Of a stretch of 21,549 nt of DNA, positions 1-5,878 are shown piece by piece (the stretch's first letter is position 1; each line of letters begins with the position of its first letter). The position numbers were made by a program, and so were the translations under genes. This DNA is from an uncultured Archangium sp. (lineage in GTDB: Bacteria > Myxococcota > Myxococcia > Myxococcales > Myxococcaceae): positions 1-21,549 of the forward strand of contig CAMLFP010000053.1 in the NCBI GenBank assembly GCA_946479335.1, in the 5' to 3' direction. Below the pieces are notes generated by a model. It was not told the DNA's origin. It was given only the letters and a program-made list of their open reading frames with translations, and ran no database searches.

Positions 1-264
1 GCGAAGTTGGAGCAGGTGCAGGAAGGCTGGGCGTCGCTGCCGTCACCGAGCGCGCTCGTGGTCCTCGATGGCGTCACGCATTACCAGTTCACCGATTCAC
101 AGGCCGAAGACGACAAGAACTGCACGCCGGGGGCGACCCTCGAAGACGCGCACTCGGAGATTGGACTCGCGCTGCAGGTCTTTCTGTCGTCGGCGCTCGA
201 TGACGGAACCATCAATGAGCCGGTGCTGAAGAACATCCCCAACGCCACCGTGGAGGTCAGATGA
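1..264 (+). CDS. Probable alpha/beta-hydrolase, C-terminal fragment
   Basis: The reading frame is open from the left edge, so only the last 87 residues are present and the true start lies outside the window. The visible part has a hydrophobic strand followed by Gly-Val-Thr-His (LVVLDGVTHYQFTDS), then a polar loop and a helix ending LALQVFLSSAL. That arrangement, strand then Gly-x-x-His then a final helix, is what the C-terminal end of dienelactone-hydrolase or chlorophyllase-like alpha/beta-hydrolases looks like, with the His as the third member of the catalytic triad. This assignment is inference from a short piece; the nucleophile and acid residues cannot be seen. Its TGA overlaps the ATG of the next gene (ATGA at 261-264), so the two are probably co-translated. 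Confidence 0.55.
   Translation, partial: AKLEQVQEGWASLPSPSALVVLDGVTHYQFTDSQAEDDKNCTPGATLEDAHSEIGLALQVFLSSALDDGTINEPVLKNIPNATVEVR
252..256 (+). promoter_or_regulatory. Strong ribosome binding site deciding the 261 start
   Basis: GGAGG lies four bases before the ATG at 261, inside the end of the upstream reading frame. It supports initiation at 261 rather than at a later codon, and so supports translation through the palindromic repeat that follows. Confidence 0.6.
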
Positions 265-890
265 CCTCCCGCGCAAACTCCCTCTCCCGTGGGGAGAGGG
301 CCGGGGTGAGGGGCGCAGCTATTCTCGTCGCGCTGCTCAGCACCACCGCATTCGCCGAAGCAGGCTGGCTCTCAGCGCGCGGTCGCATCGATGAAGGCGT
401 GCGCTTCGAGGCGTGGGGCGGCACGCGTTCCTTCGGCGTCGGCGTGCTGCGGCCCGATTCGGGGAATCGCTTCGCAGCGCTCACCGGTGAGCTCGCCTGG
501 GGCTTCTGGGACCGCGCGCTCGAGCTGCGCGGCGCGCGCGTGTGGCAGCTCACGTCGGGGAAAGCAGACGTGAGCCTGTCGACCGGCGGCTCCGCGTACC
601 TGATGCCAGAGAATGTCGACGGAGGCCTCGGCCCGCACGTCGCGCTCACCTTCGCCTTCGGCGGGCCCATCTTCACCTTCGACCTCGGGCTGCAGACCGG
701 CGTGGAGTTCTTCTTCCGCTCGCTGACCTGGCGACTCCCGGAGCGCGTCGGTGTCGGCTTTCAATGGCGCATCGCGAACTGGAACATCGGGCTCGCCGGG
801 CGCGCGGGTGTCGACGTGTTGCCCGGTGGCTGGGTGTTGCGCGGAGAAGCGGTGTTGTCGCTCGCGTGGCGATTGCGCCAACGGCCTTGA
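261..890 (+). CDS. Probable outer-membrane beta-barrel protein
   Basis: This 209-residue protein is not recognised as a named family. It begins with a basic n-region (residues 1-18), a hydrophobic core GAAILVALLSTTAFA and a likely signal peptidase I site near residues 32-34 (AFAEA). The mature part alternates aromatic and aliphatic residues in short strands separated by Gly/Asp turns (for example FTFDLGLQTGVEFFF and WNIGLAGRAGV) and ends in a strand, LSLAWRL. This is the pattern of a small outer-membrane beta-barrel, which is an inference. The start is fixed by GGAGG four bases upstream and by the ATGA overlap with the preceding hydrolase-like gene. Residues 6-19 are encoded by a dispersed palindromic repeat, so the charged n-region of the signal peptide is repeat-derived. 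A GC-rich hairpin follows the stop by 27 bases. Confidence 0.7.
   Translation: MTSRANSLSRGERAGVRGAAILVALLSTTAFAEAGWLSARGRIDEGVRFEAWGGTRSFGVGVLRPDSGNRFAALTGELAWGFWDRALELRGARVWQLTSGKADVSLSTGGSAYLMPENVDGGLGPHVALTFAFGGPIFTFDLGLQTGVEFFFRSLTWRLPERVGVGFQWRIANWNIGLAGRAGVDVLPGGWVLRGEAVLSLAWRLRQRP
277..316. repeat. Dispersed palindromic repeat, copy 1 (inside a CDS)
   Basis: A perfect 9-bp inverted repeat, CCCTCTCCC (280-288) and GGGAGAGGG (292-300) around GTG, is followed by GGGGTGAGGGGCGC (303-316). The same two blocks occur at 5826-5876, and a diverged core occurs at 5251-5272. This resembles the REP-like palindromes of the CCCTCTCCC...GGGAGAGGG type that are scattered between genes in many GC-rich Gram-negative genomes. 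Here it lies inside the reading frame starting at 261 and is translated as part of the signal peptide. Confidence 0.8.
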
Positions 891-917
891 TGACGGCACG
901 AGTTCGACACTTCACCA

Positions 918-934
918 GCGCGCGTTACGCGCGC
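918..934 (+). terminator. GC hairpin downstream of the 261-890 gene
   Basis: GCGCGCG (918-924) and CGCGCGC (928-934) form a perfect 7-bp stem with the triloop TTA, 27 bases after the stop codon. There is no T-tract after it, so it may be a transcript-end stabiliser or a Rho-assisted end rather than a classical intrinsic terminator. Confidence 0.35.
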
Positions 935-1010
935 GCTCGACCTCGAAGCGAACACGCGTCGCTGAACGTTCGCGCCGGTTCGACGACCTGCGCCTGAGTT
1001 CAAGAATGAC

Positions 1011-1047
1011 TTCGTAAAAACCTGCACTTTTCGCAGCTTTTTACGAA
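1011..1047. promoter_or_regulatory. AT-rich 37-base inverted repeat (terminator or operator)
   Basis: TTCGTAAAAA (1011-1020) pairs perfectly with TTTTTACGAA (1038-1047). Inside it CTGC (1022-1025) pairs with GCAG (1033-1036) around a 7-base loop, with one C-C mismatch between the two stems. It stands out in otherwise very GC-rich DNA. The A5...T5 symmetry fits a bidirectional intrinsic terminator, since on either strand a short GC stem is followed by five T. Its place 43 bases before the ATG at 1091 would equally fit a regulator's dyad operator. The sequence alone does not decide. Confidence 0.5.
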
Positions 1048-1090
1048 CTCATCCTCAGTCGAGGCACGCGCCTTGCTCAGGCCCGCGCGG

Positions 1091-2239
1091 ATGAGACTCG
1101 CGAGTGCTGCGTTGATGGGTTTTCTGATGCTCGGGTGCCCGCAACGGGTCGAAGGTGTCCCTGATGCTGGCAGTCCCGAGCCCGATGCGGGGTTCGACGC
1201 TGGTACTCCGCTGGCAGACGCGGGGCAGACGTGTCCTGAATTCTCACACGAGGCCGACGGCGGCTGCGTCACCGCGCTCTTCTGGGTGAACGCGCCGACC
1301 GGGCCGTCGCCGCGCGACCATCACGCGACGGCGCTGGTGGCGGGCGATGCGGGCGTGACGTTGCTGGTGGTGAACGGCGTCGACATGAGCGCCAGCGCCG
1401 GCAGGTTCGACAGTTGGTACGCGCGGCCCGCGGCCGACGGCAGCTTCGACGCGTGGCACGCGGGGCCGAAGCCTCTGTTCTTCGCGGTGGGCTCCGGCGT
1501 CGAGGTGTGGAACCAGTTCGTCTACGTGGTGAGCGGCTCGACCGGTGCGGCCAACACGCCGCGCGTGCAGTCGCTGCAGCTCAACGACGACGGCACGCCG
1601 GGCACGTGGCGTGAAGAGCAATCACTGCCGAACGCGGGCGCCTTCCACGTCACCACGACGCGCGTGGGGCGGTGGCTCTTCGCGCTCGGAGGCCGCGACG
1701 CCAACGGCATCGCGTACGCCAATGTGTGGCGCGCGCACATCGAAGACGACGGCACGCTCTCCGCGTGGAGCGCCGCACGTTCATTCCCCGCGCCGCGCAC
1801 GCACCACGCGTCGTTCGCGTCGGGCGACACACTCTTCGTCACCGCGGGCTTCGACAACCAGGTCGGCTTCGACGACGCGAATGATGTGCACTACTCCGAC
1901 GTGCTGACGGCGACCGTCGACGCCGACACGGGTGAGCTGAGCGAGTGGACGTCGCGCCCGTTGGGCTTCGAGTTGAGTACGCACTCCGCGGCCGTCTTCG
2001 ACGGGCACGTGTTCCTCGTCGGGGGTTTCGACAGCGAGTTCCGCGTGTTGGACACGGTGCGCCGCGCGAAGGTGAACGACGATGGAACGCTGGGCAGCTT
2101 CGAGTTGATGGCGCCGCTCATCAAGGCGCGGGCGCACGTGCACAACACGCCGATTCACGCGGGCCTCATCTACTCGGTGGGCGGGAACACGGGCGGGCAC
2201 GAGCCCATCAACGACGTCACGGTTGGCACGCTCTACTGA
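1091..2239 (+). CDS. Kelch-type beta-propeller lipoprotein
   Basis: This 382-residue protein starts with a lipoprotein signal peptide ending in the lipobox LMLGC (acylated Cys16). An Asp-Ala-Gly-rich linker follows (residues 22-45: PDAGSPEPDAG and similar), as is usual in myxobacterial surface lipoproteins. The rest is a series of kelch-like blades with an inner strand such as LFALGG, VFLVGGF or YSVGGN and a repeated turn of the form DDGTLxxW at about residues 116, 166, 219, 279 and 330. Such propellers usually bind proteins or carbohydrates; no catalytic residues are visible and the ligand is unknown. The ATG at 1091 has no clear ribosome binding site. A TTG at 1073, in frame, has GAGG eight bases upstream and would give a longer n-region with the same lipobox, so the start is uncertain. 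The gene stands alone and converges with the methyltransferase downstream. Confidence 0.85.
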   Translation: MRLASAALMGFLMLGCPQRVEGVPDAGSPEPDAGFDAGTPLADAGQTCPEFSHEADGGCVTALFWVNAPTGPSPRDHHATALVAGDAGVTLLVVNGVDMSASAGRFDSWYARPAADGSFDAWHAGPKPLFFAVGSGVEVWNQFVYVVSGSTGAANTPRVQSLQLNDDGTPGTWREEQSLPNAGAFHVTTTRVGRWLFALGGRDANGIAYANVWRAHIEDDGTLSAWSAARSFPAPRTHHASFASGDTLFVTAGFDNQVGFDDANDVHYSDVLTATVDADTGELSEWTSRPLGFELSTHSAAVFDGHVFLVGGFDSEFRVLDTVRRAKVNDDGTLGSFELMAPLIKARAHVHNTPIHAGLIYSVGGNTGGHEPINDVTVGTLY

Positions 2240-2530
2240 CGCGGAGCCGGTGCACGTGCTCTGCGGTTGAAGGCACGAGCAATCGCAGGGCGTCGCCGGC
2301 GCCGCGACGAGGGCACTGTGGCGAAGCCACTGGCGGCAGGGGCCGACGAGGGGCGGGAGCTCCGCGTACCGGAAAAGTGTCCGGCCGGTGCTTACGTCGT
2401 TCGGTTCGAAATCGAGGAGCCAGCACGTGACGCCTCGAACTCCACGTCGCGCGCTTGCCCTTCATGAAGGCGCTGTTCGCACGATGACGACTGCGCTCGG
2501 CGCCAGCGAGCCCTCGGCTTCGGCGGGAAC
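2240..2530. other. Convergent intergenic region with two small hairpins
   Basis: This 291-base region separates the convergent kelch lipoprotein and methyltransferase genes. No credible gene was seen. Two adjacent hairpins could serve as transcript ends: CGTCGC (2291-2296) with GCGACG (2304-2309), and GTGGC (2318-2322) with GCCAC (2326-2330). Neither has a T-tract. The remainder holds nothing I can recognise. Confidence 0.5.
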
Positions 2531-3112
2531 TCAGCTCGACTTCTTCGCGACGAACCGTCGCATGGTGCCATCGCGGCGGCGCCCTTCTTCTTTGATGGTG
2601 AAGCCGCACTCCTGCACGGTCTCTTCGGTGCGTCGGTTGGGGAAGCACCCGCCGGCGACCTTCGTCCACGCGGGTTGCACGAAGTCGCGCACCGCGCCGC
2701 CGACGCCCTCGCCGCGCACGTGCTCCATCATGCGGAGTTCGCCGTCGTCCTTCAGCACGCGCTTCACCTCGGCGAGGCCGGCGCGCGGGTCGGGGACGCT
2801 GCAGAACACGAGGCTGGAGACGACGGTGTCGAACGCGCCTTCTCGAAACGGCAACGCCTGCGCGCTGGCCCGCACGAACAACGCGGTGGACGCGCGGCGC
2901 TTCGCCTTCGCCAGCGTGTCGGCGTCGGGCTCCAGCGCGACGAGCGTCTCCACCGAGTACCGCGGGAGGTTGCGCCCGGTGCCGCAGCCGACCTCCAGCG
3001 TGCGGCCGCGCGCGCCCTTCGCCAGCCAGTCGCGCCAGCGGCCGAGCCCGGTGCGGTCCATCACGAAGAACATCGCGTCGTACAGCCAGGGGATTTGCTC
3101 GACTCCGCGCAT
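2531..3112 (-). CDS. Class I SAM-dependent methyltransferase
   Basis: This 193-residue protein has the Rossmann-like methyltransferase fold of the Methyltransf_11 type. Motif I is VGCGTGRN (residues 41-48), the acidic residue that holds the ribose is Glu61 in ALEPD, and the post-motif strand AFDTVVSS begins near residue 94. The EHVR (130-133) and the later GGCFPNRRT segment recall small methyltransferases related to UbiE, PmtA and METTL7, but the substrate cannot be read from the sequence. GAAGG lies six bases before the ATG at 3112, while a GTG at 3118 would touch it, so the ATG is preferred. The gene diverges from kdsA with only 30 bases between the two start codons. Confidence 0.85.
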   Translation of the reverse strand: MRGVEQIPWLYDAMFFVMDRTGLGRWRDWLAKGARGRTLEVGCGTGRNLPRYSVETLVALEPDADTLAKAKRRASTALFVRASAQALPFREGAFDTVVSSLVFCSVPDPRAGLAEVKRVLKDDGELRMMEHVRGEGVGGAVRDFVQPAWTKVAGGCFPNRRTEETVQECGFTIKEEGRRRDGTMRRFVAKKSS

Positions 3113-3142
3113 GCGCACCCTTCTTCAAGTAAGCGGAGCCGC

Positions 3143-3967
3143 ATGGCAACCATCACGCTCGCCGGCGCCACCGTCGGCCTCGGTCACCCGCTCTTCGTCA
3201 TCGCCGGCCCCGACGTCATCGAGGCTGAAGACTTCACGCTGCGCCACGCGCGCAAGCTCAAGGAGCTGACGGCGAAGCACGGCGTGCCGTTCGCCTTCAA
3301 GTGCAGCTTCGACAAGGCGAACCGCACCTCCATCAAGTCGTACCGCGGGCCGGGCCTCACCGAGGGGCTCCGCGTGTTGAAGCGCGTGAAGGAAGAAGTG
3401 GGCGTCGCCATCCTCACCGACGTGCACGACGTCTCCCAGGTGGCGCCCGTGGCGGAGGTGGCCGACATCATCCAGGTGCCCGCGTTCCTCTCGCGCCAGA
3501 CCGACCTCATCGCCGCCGTCGCGAAGTCGGGCCGTGGCGTCAACCTCAAGAAGGGCCAGTTCATCGCGCCCAAAGACATCAAGCACCAGGCGAAGAAGGC
3601 CTTCGATTCGGGGAACCCGAACGTGCTGGTCACCGAGCGCGGCGCGACGTTCGGCTACAACAACCTGGTGGTCGACATGCGCGGCTTTGCGCAGATGCGC
3701 GAGGCGGGGCTGGTGACGTGCTTCGACGCGACGCACTCCGTGCAGCTGCCCTCGTCGGGTGATGGAGAGACGGGCGGAGACCGGAAGTTCGTCGGCCTCC
3801 TCGCGCGCAGCGCCGCCGCCGCCGGCATCGACGCGCTCTTCACCGAGGTGCACGAGAACCCCGACGCGGCGCTGTGCGATGGCCCGTGCAGCCTGACCTT
3901 CGAGCTCTTCGACGAGACGCTGCGCGACGTGTTGGCCATCCGCCGGGCGTTGGGGCACCAGCAGTGA
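3143..3967 (+). CDS. kdsA: 3-deoxy-8-phosphooctulonate synthase (KdsA)
   Basis: KdsA condenses phosphoenolpyruvate with D-arabinose 5-phosphate to Kdo 8-phosphate in the cytoplasm, a committed step for the inner core sugar of LPS. The 274-residue protein is close to the usual size (284 in E. coli). Family signatures are all present: FDKANRTS (56-63), LTDVHD (91-96), QTDL (119-122), KKGQF (136-140), FGYNNLVVDMR (170-180), FDATHSVQ (194-201) and EVHENPDAALCDGP (235-248). His198, Glu235 and Asp246 match the metal ligands of the metal-dependent class, but the first ligand position, Cys in that class and Asn in the metal-free class, is Asp24 here (AGPDVIEA). The start is supported by CGGAG upstream. 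The TGA overlaps the GTG of kdsC. Confidence 0.95.
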   Translation: MATITLAGATVGLGHPLFVIAGPDVIEAEDFTLRHARKLKELTAKHGVPFAFKCSFDKANRTSIKSYRGPGLTEGLRVLKRVKEEVGVAILTDVHDVSQVAPVAEVADIIQVPAFLSRQTDLIAAVAKSGRGVNLKKGQFIAPKDIKHQAKKAFDSGNPNVLVTERGATFGYNNLVVDMRGFAQMREAGLVTCFDATHSVQLPSSGDGETGGDRKFVGLLARSAAAAGIDALFTEVHENPDAALCDGPCSLTFELFDETLRDVLAIRRALGHQQ

Positions 3968-4473
3968 GCGCGGCGCGCATCAAGGGCATCGTCTTCGACG
4001 TCGACGGCGTGCTGACCGACGGCGCGCTCTTCTACGGGCCGGGCGGCGAGGCGCTCAAACGCTTCAACGTGAAAGACGGCCACGCGATGGTGATGGCGCG
4101 GCTGGTGTCGATGCCGGTCGCCATCCTCACCGCGCGCAACTCACCCATCGTCGAGGTGCGCGCCAAGGAGCTCAAGCTGGCGCACGTCTTCCAGGGGCGC
4201 ATCCACAAGGGCCCGGCCTTCGAGGAGCTCGCCGCGGAGATGAAGCTGGCGCCCGAGGAGCTCGCGTACATGGGCGATGACGTGAACGACCTCCCGGCGC
4301 TCACGCGCTGCGGATTCTCGGGCTGCCCGGCCGACGCGGTCGATGAGGTGCGCGCCGCGGTGCACTTCGTCGCCAGCAAGCCGGGAGGCCACGGCGCCGC
4401 GCGCGAGTTCATCGAGCACCTCCTCAAGGCCACCGGTCGCTGGGAAGCGGCGCTCGACCACGCGAGGAAGTAG
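3964..4473 (+). CDS. kdsC: 3-deoxy-D-manno-octulosonate 8-phosphate phosphatase (KdsC)
   Basis: KdsC removes the phosphate from Kdo 8-phosphate to give Kdo, the step after KdsA. The 169-residue protein is a minimal HAD phosphatase with no cap domain. It has the nucleophile motif FDVDGVLTDG with Asp12 and Asp14, motif II Thr57 in LTARNS, motif III Lys82 in HKGP, and motif IV MGDDVNDLPAL with Asp105, Asp106 and Asp109. It is slightly shorter than E. coli KdsC (188). Translation most likely starts at the GTG at 3964, whose last two bases are the start of the kdsA stop codon (GTGA), with a G-rich stretch just upstream; this gives tight coupling of two consecutive pathway enzymes. Confidence 0.93.
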   Translation: MSAARIKGIVFDVDGVLTDGALFYGPGGEALKRFNVKDGHAMVMARLVSMPVAILTARNSPIVEVRAKELKLAHVFQGRIHKGPAFEELAAEMKLAPEELAYMGDDVNDLPALTRCGFSGCPADAVDEVRAAVHFVASKPGGHGAAREFIEHLLKATGRWEAALDHARK

Positions 4474-4483
4474 GCTCCGCGGC

Positions 4484-5248
4484 ATGGCGTTACGTCCCAA
4501 CGTCGCGCGCCTGCGCGACATGCTGCTCAAGTCGAAGGCGGTCGACGAGTTCCAGATGAAGGCCGCGATGGGCCGCCTGGAGCAATGGGGCGGGCGGCTG
4601 ACCGGCATCATCGTCGACATGGGCTTCATGGACGACGAGGCCATGGTGAAGACGCTGAGCGAGGCGATGCGCATCCCCATCGCGCACCTCGGCATGGTGA
4701 CGAAAGACCCGCAGCTGCTGGCCAGGCTCGACGCGGCGTACTGCCAGGAGCACGGCGTGTTCCCCGTCAGCGTGCAGAACCGCGTGGTGACGCTGGCGAT
4801 GTCAGACCCCACGGAGGTCGACGCCATCGACTACGTGCAGTCGACCATCGGCGCGCGCGTGCAGGTGGTGGTGGCCGCGGAGTCGGAGATCCGCGCGGCC
4901 ATCGCCAAGCACTACCGCGGGCAAGACGTGCCCGCGACCTCCCGCCACGGCGCCATGAACCGCGCGCGCGAGGCGCACATCGAGGCCACCAAGGGGCAGG
5001 TCTTCGAGCTCGACACCACGACGCCGCCGAAGCCGGGTGAGTCCCCCGCGCCACCCGCGCCGACCTTCTCGCGCAAGTCACCGTCGGCCAACACCATGCT
5101 CGACGACTTCCTCGACGACGGCGCGAGCAGCTCCGACCTCTCGCCCGAGGAGCTCAAGCGGCTGGAGACGGCGCGCGAGAACCAGCTCAAGGCCGGCGCG
5201 ATTCTCCGCGCGCTGCAGTCGCTGCTCACCGAGAAGGGCTACCTCTAA
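4484..5248 (+). CDS. Stand-alone GspE/PilB N-terminal (MshEN-type) domain protein
   Basis: This 254-residue protein matches the N-terminal domain of type II secretion and type IV pilus ATPases but stops before any ATPase: there is no Walker A or B motif. Residues 9-61 fit the MshEN layout of two 24-residue motifs (9-32 and 38-61) joined by a 5-residue spacer, though several motif glycines are replaced. Residues 63-145 follow the second half of the domain (IPIAHLG, then VFPVSVQNRVVTLAMSDPTEVDAID, then EIRAAIAKHY; segments abbreviated from a continuous stretch). A Pro-rich linker (about 160-185) leads to a charged helical tail. It probably acts as a regulatory or adaptor module, possibly sensing c-di-GMP, in motility or secretion; this is inference. 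The start is ten bases after kdsC, so it may share that transcript. Its stop codon overlaps the convergent isochorismatase-like gene's stop. Confidence 0.8.
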   Translation: MALRPNVARLRDMLLKSKAVDEFQMKAAMGRLEQWGGRLTGIIVDMGFMDDEAMVKTLSEAMRIPIAHLGMVTKDPQLLARLDAAYCQEHGVFPVSVQNRVVTLAMSDPTEVDAIDYVQSTIGARVQVVVAAESEIRAAIAKHYRGQDVPATSRHGAMNRAREAHIEATKGQVFELDTTTPPKPGESPAPPAPTFSRKSPSANTMLDDFLDDGASSSDLSPEELKRLETARENQLKAGAILRALQSLLTEKGYL

Positions 5249-5814
5249 CGCTCCCGCTCCCGTGCGGAGAGGAGCGAGAGCACTTCATCACTCGTCGTGC
5301 GCCGGCCGAGCCTTGGAAAAATCGCGTTGAGGGCGCGCTCGTGCAGCGACGCATCGACGTCAGCCATCACGTCGGTCAGGAACAGCGTCGCGTAGCCAAG
5401 GATGAACGCGGTGCGCGCGGTCGACTCCACGCCGATGGCGGTGCGGATGCCGCCGAGCACCAGCGTCTTCACGCCACGCCGGCGCAGCTGCACGTCGAGC
5501 CCGGTGCCCACGAACGCGTCCCACGCGGGCTTCACGATGTCGATGTCGGGGGCGCCCAACTCCGGGCGCAGCTGCGCGAACGTCTCATCCATCTTCATCG
5601 GAGGGGGCTGCACGTCGGTCGGCGGCGTGCCCGCGGTTAGCGGCTGCACGTGCACCAGCACCACCGGCAGCTTCTTCGCGCGGAAGGCGTCAGCCAGCTT
5701 CGCGGCCTTCGCCACCACCTCTTCGGCGGGCGGCTGCGTGGGCAACGAAGTGATGCCGCGCTGGAGGTCGATGAGCACCAGCGCGGCGTCTTGCGGAATC
5801 GAGTCGAGAGCCAT
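5245..5814 (-). CDS. Isochorismatase-fold (cysteine hydrolase-like) protein
   Basis: This 189-residue protein has the isochorismatase fold. Asp16 (LVLIDLQRG) and Lys95 (VKPAWDAF) of the usual Asp-Lys-Cys triad are present, together with the FVGTGLD and GVESTARTA signatures. The position of the nucleophilic Cys is Gly128 (TAIGVEST), so thiol chemistry as in nicotinamidases is unlikely. True isochorismatases such as EntB and PhzD also work without this Cys, so it could be a vinyl-ether or similar hydrolase; the substrate is unknown. The ATG at 5814 is preferred because the conserved N-terminus begins there. An in-frame GTG at 5823 has a GGAG just upstream, donated by a palindromic repeat. The last residues (about 181-188) are encoded by a diverged copy of the same repeat, and the stop overlaps the convergent gene. 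Confidence 0.85.
   Translation of the reverse strand: MALDSIPQDAALVLIDLQRGITSLPTQPPAEEVVAKAAKLADAFRAKKLPVVLVHVQPLTAGTPPTDVQPPPMKMDETFAQLRPELGAPDIDIVKPAWDAFVGTGLDVQLRRRGVKTLVLGGIRTAIGVESTARTAFILGYATLFLTDVMADVDASLHERALNAIFPRLGRRTTSDEVLSLLSARERER
5251..5272. repeat. Dispersed palindromic repeat, copy 3 (diverged, within CDS end)
   Basis: Twenty of 22 bases match positions 278-299 of copy 1 (differences at 5256 and 5265). It supplies the last codons of the isochorismatase-like gene. GCTCC (5250-5254) and GGAGC (5271-5275), with inner CTCC/GGAG, can form a hairpin just past both convergent stop codons, so it may also end transcription. Confidence 0.6.
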
Positions 5815-5825
5815 GCGCCGCACTT

Positions 5826-5876
5826 ACTCCCTCTCCCATGGGGAGAGGGTCTCGCGCAGCGAGGGGTGAGGGGCGC
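5826..5876. repeat. Dispersed palindromic repeat, copy 2 (downstream of gyrA)
   Basis: A perfect 9-bp inverted repeat, CCCTCTCCC (5829-5837) and GGGAGAGGG (5841-5849) around ATG, is followed after a 13-base spacer by GGGGTGAGGGGCGC (5863-5876). Both blocks are identical to copy 1; the spacer there is only two bases. It begins two bases after the gyrA stop codon and could stabilise the gyrA transcript's 3' end. Confidence 0.8.
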
Positions 5877-5878
5877 GA

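Noticed and set aside
372..899. Minus-strand open frame opposite the 261-890 gene
   Set aside because: It is a shadow frame; the plus-strand gene has a strong ribosome binding site, a signal peptide and a coupled upstream neighbour.
2392..2440. tRNA-like T-arm sequence GGTTCGAAATC
   Set aside because: A T-loop-like stretch is present, but no matching acceptor stem, anticodon arm or D-arm could be folded upstream.
2217..3149. Minus-strand Arg-rich open frame overlapping the methyltransferase gene
   Set aside because: It lies in a different frame of the same strand as the methyltransferase, which has intact SAM-binding motifs; the Arg-rich sequence shows no domain.
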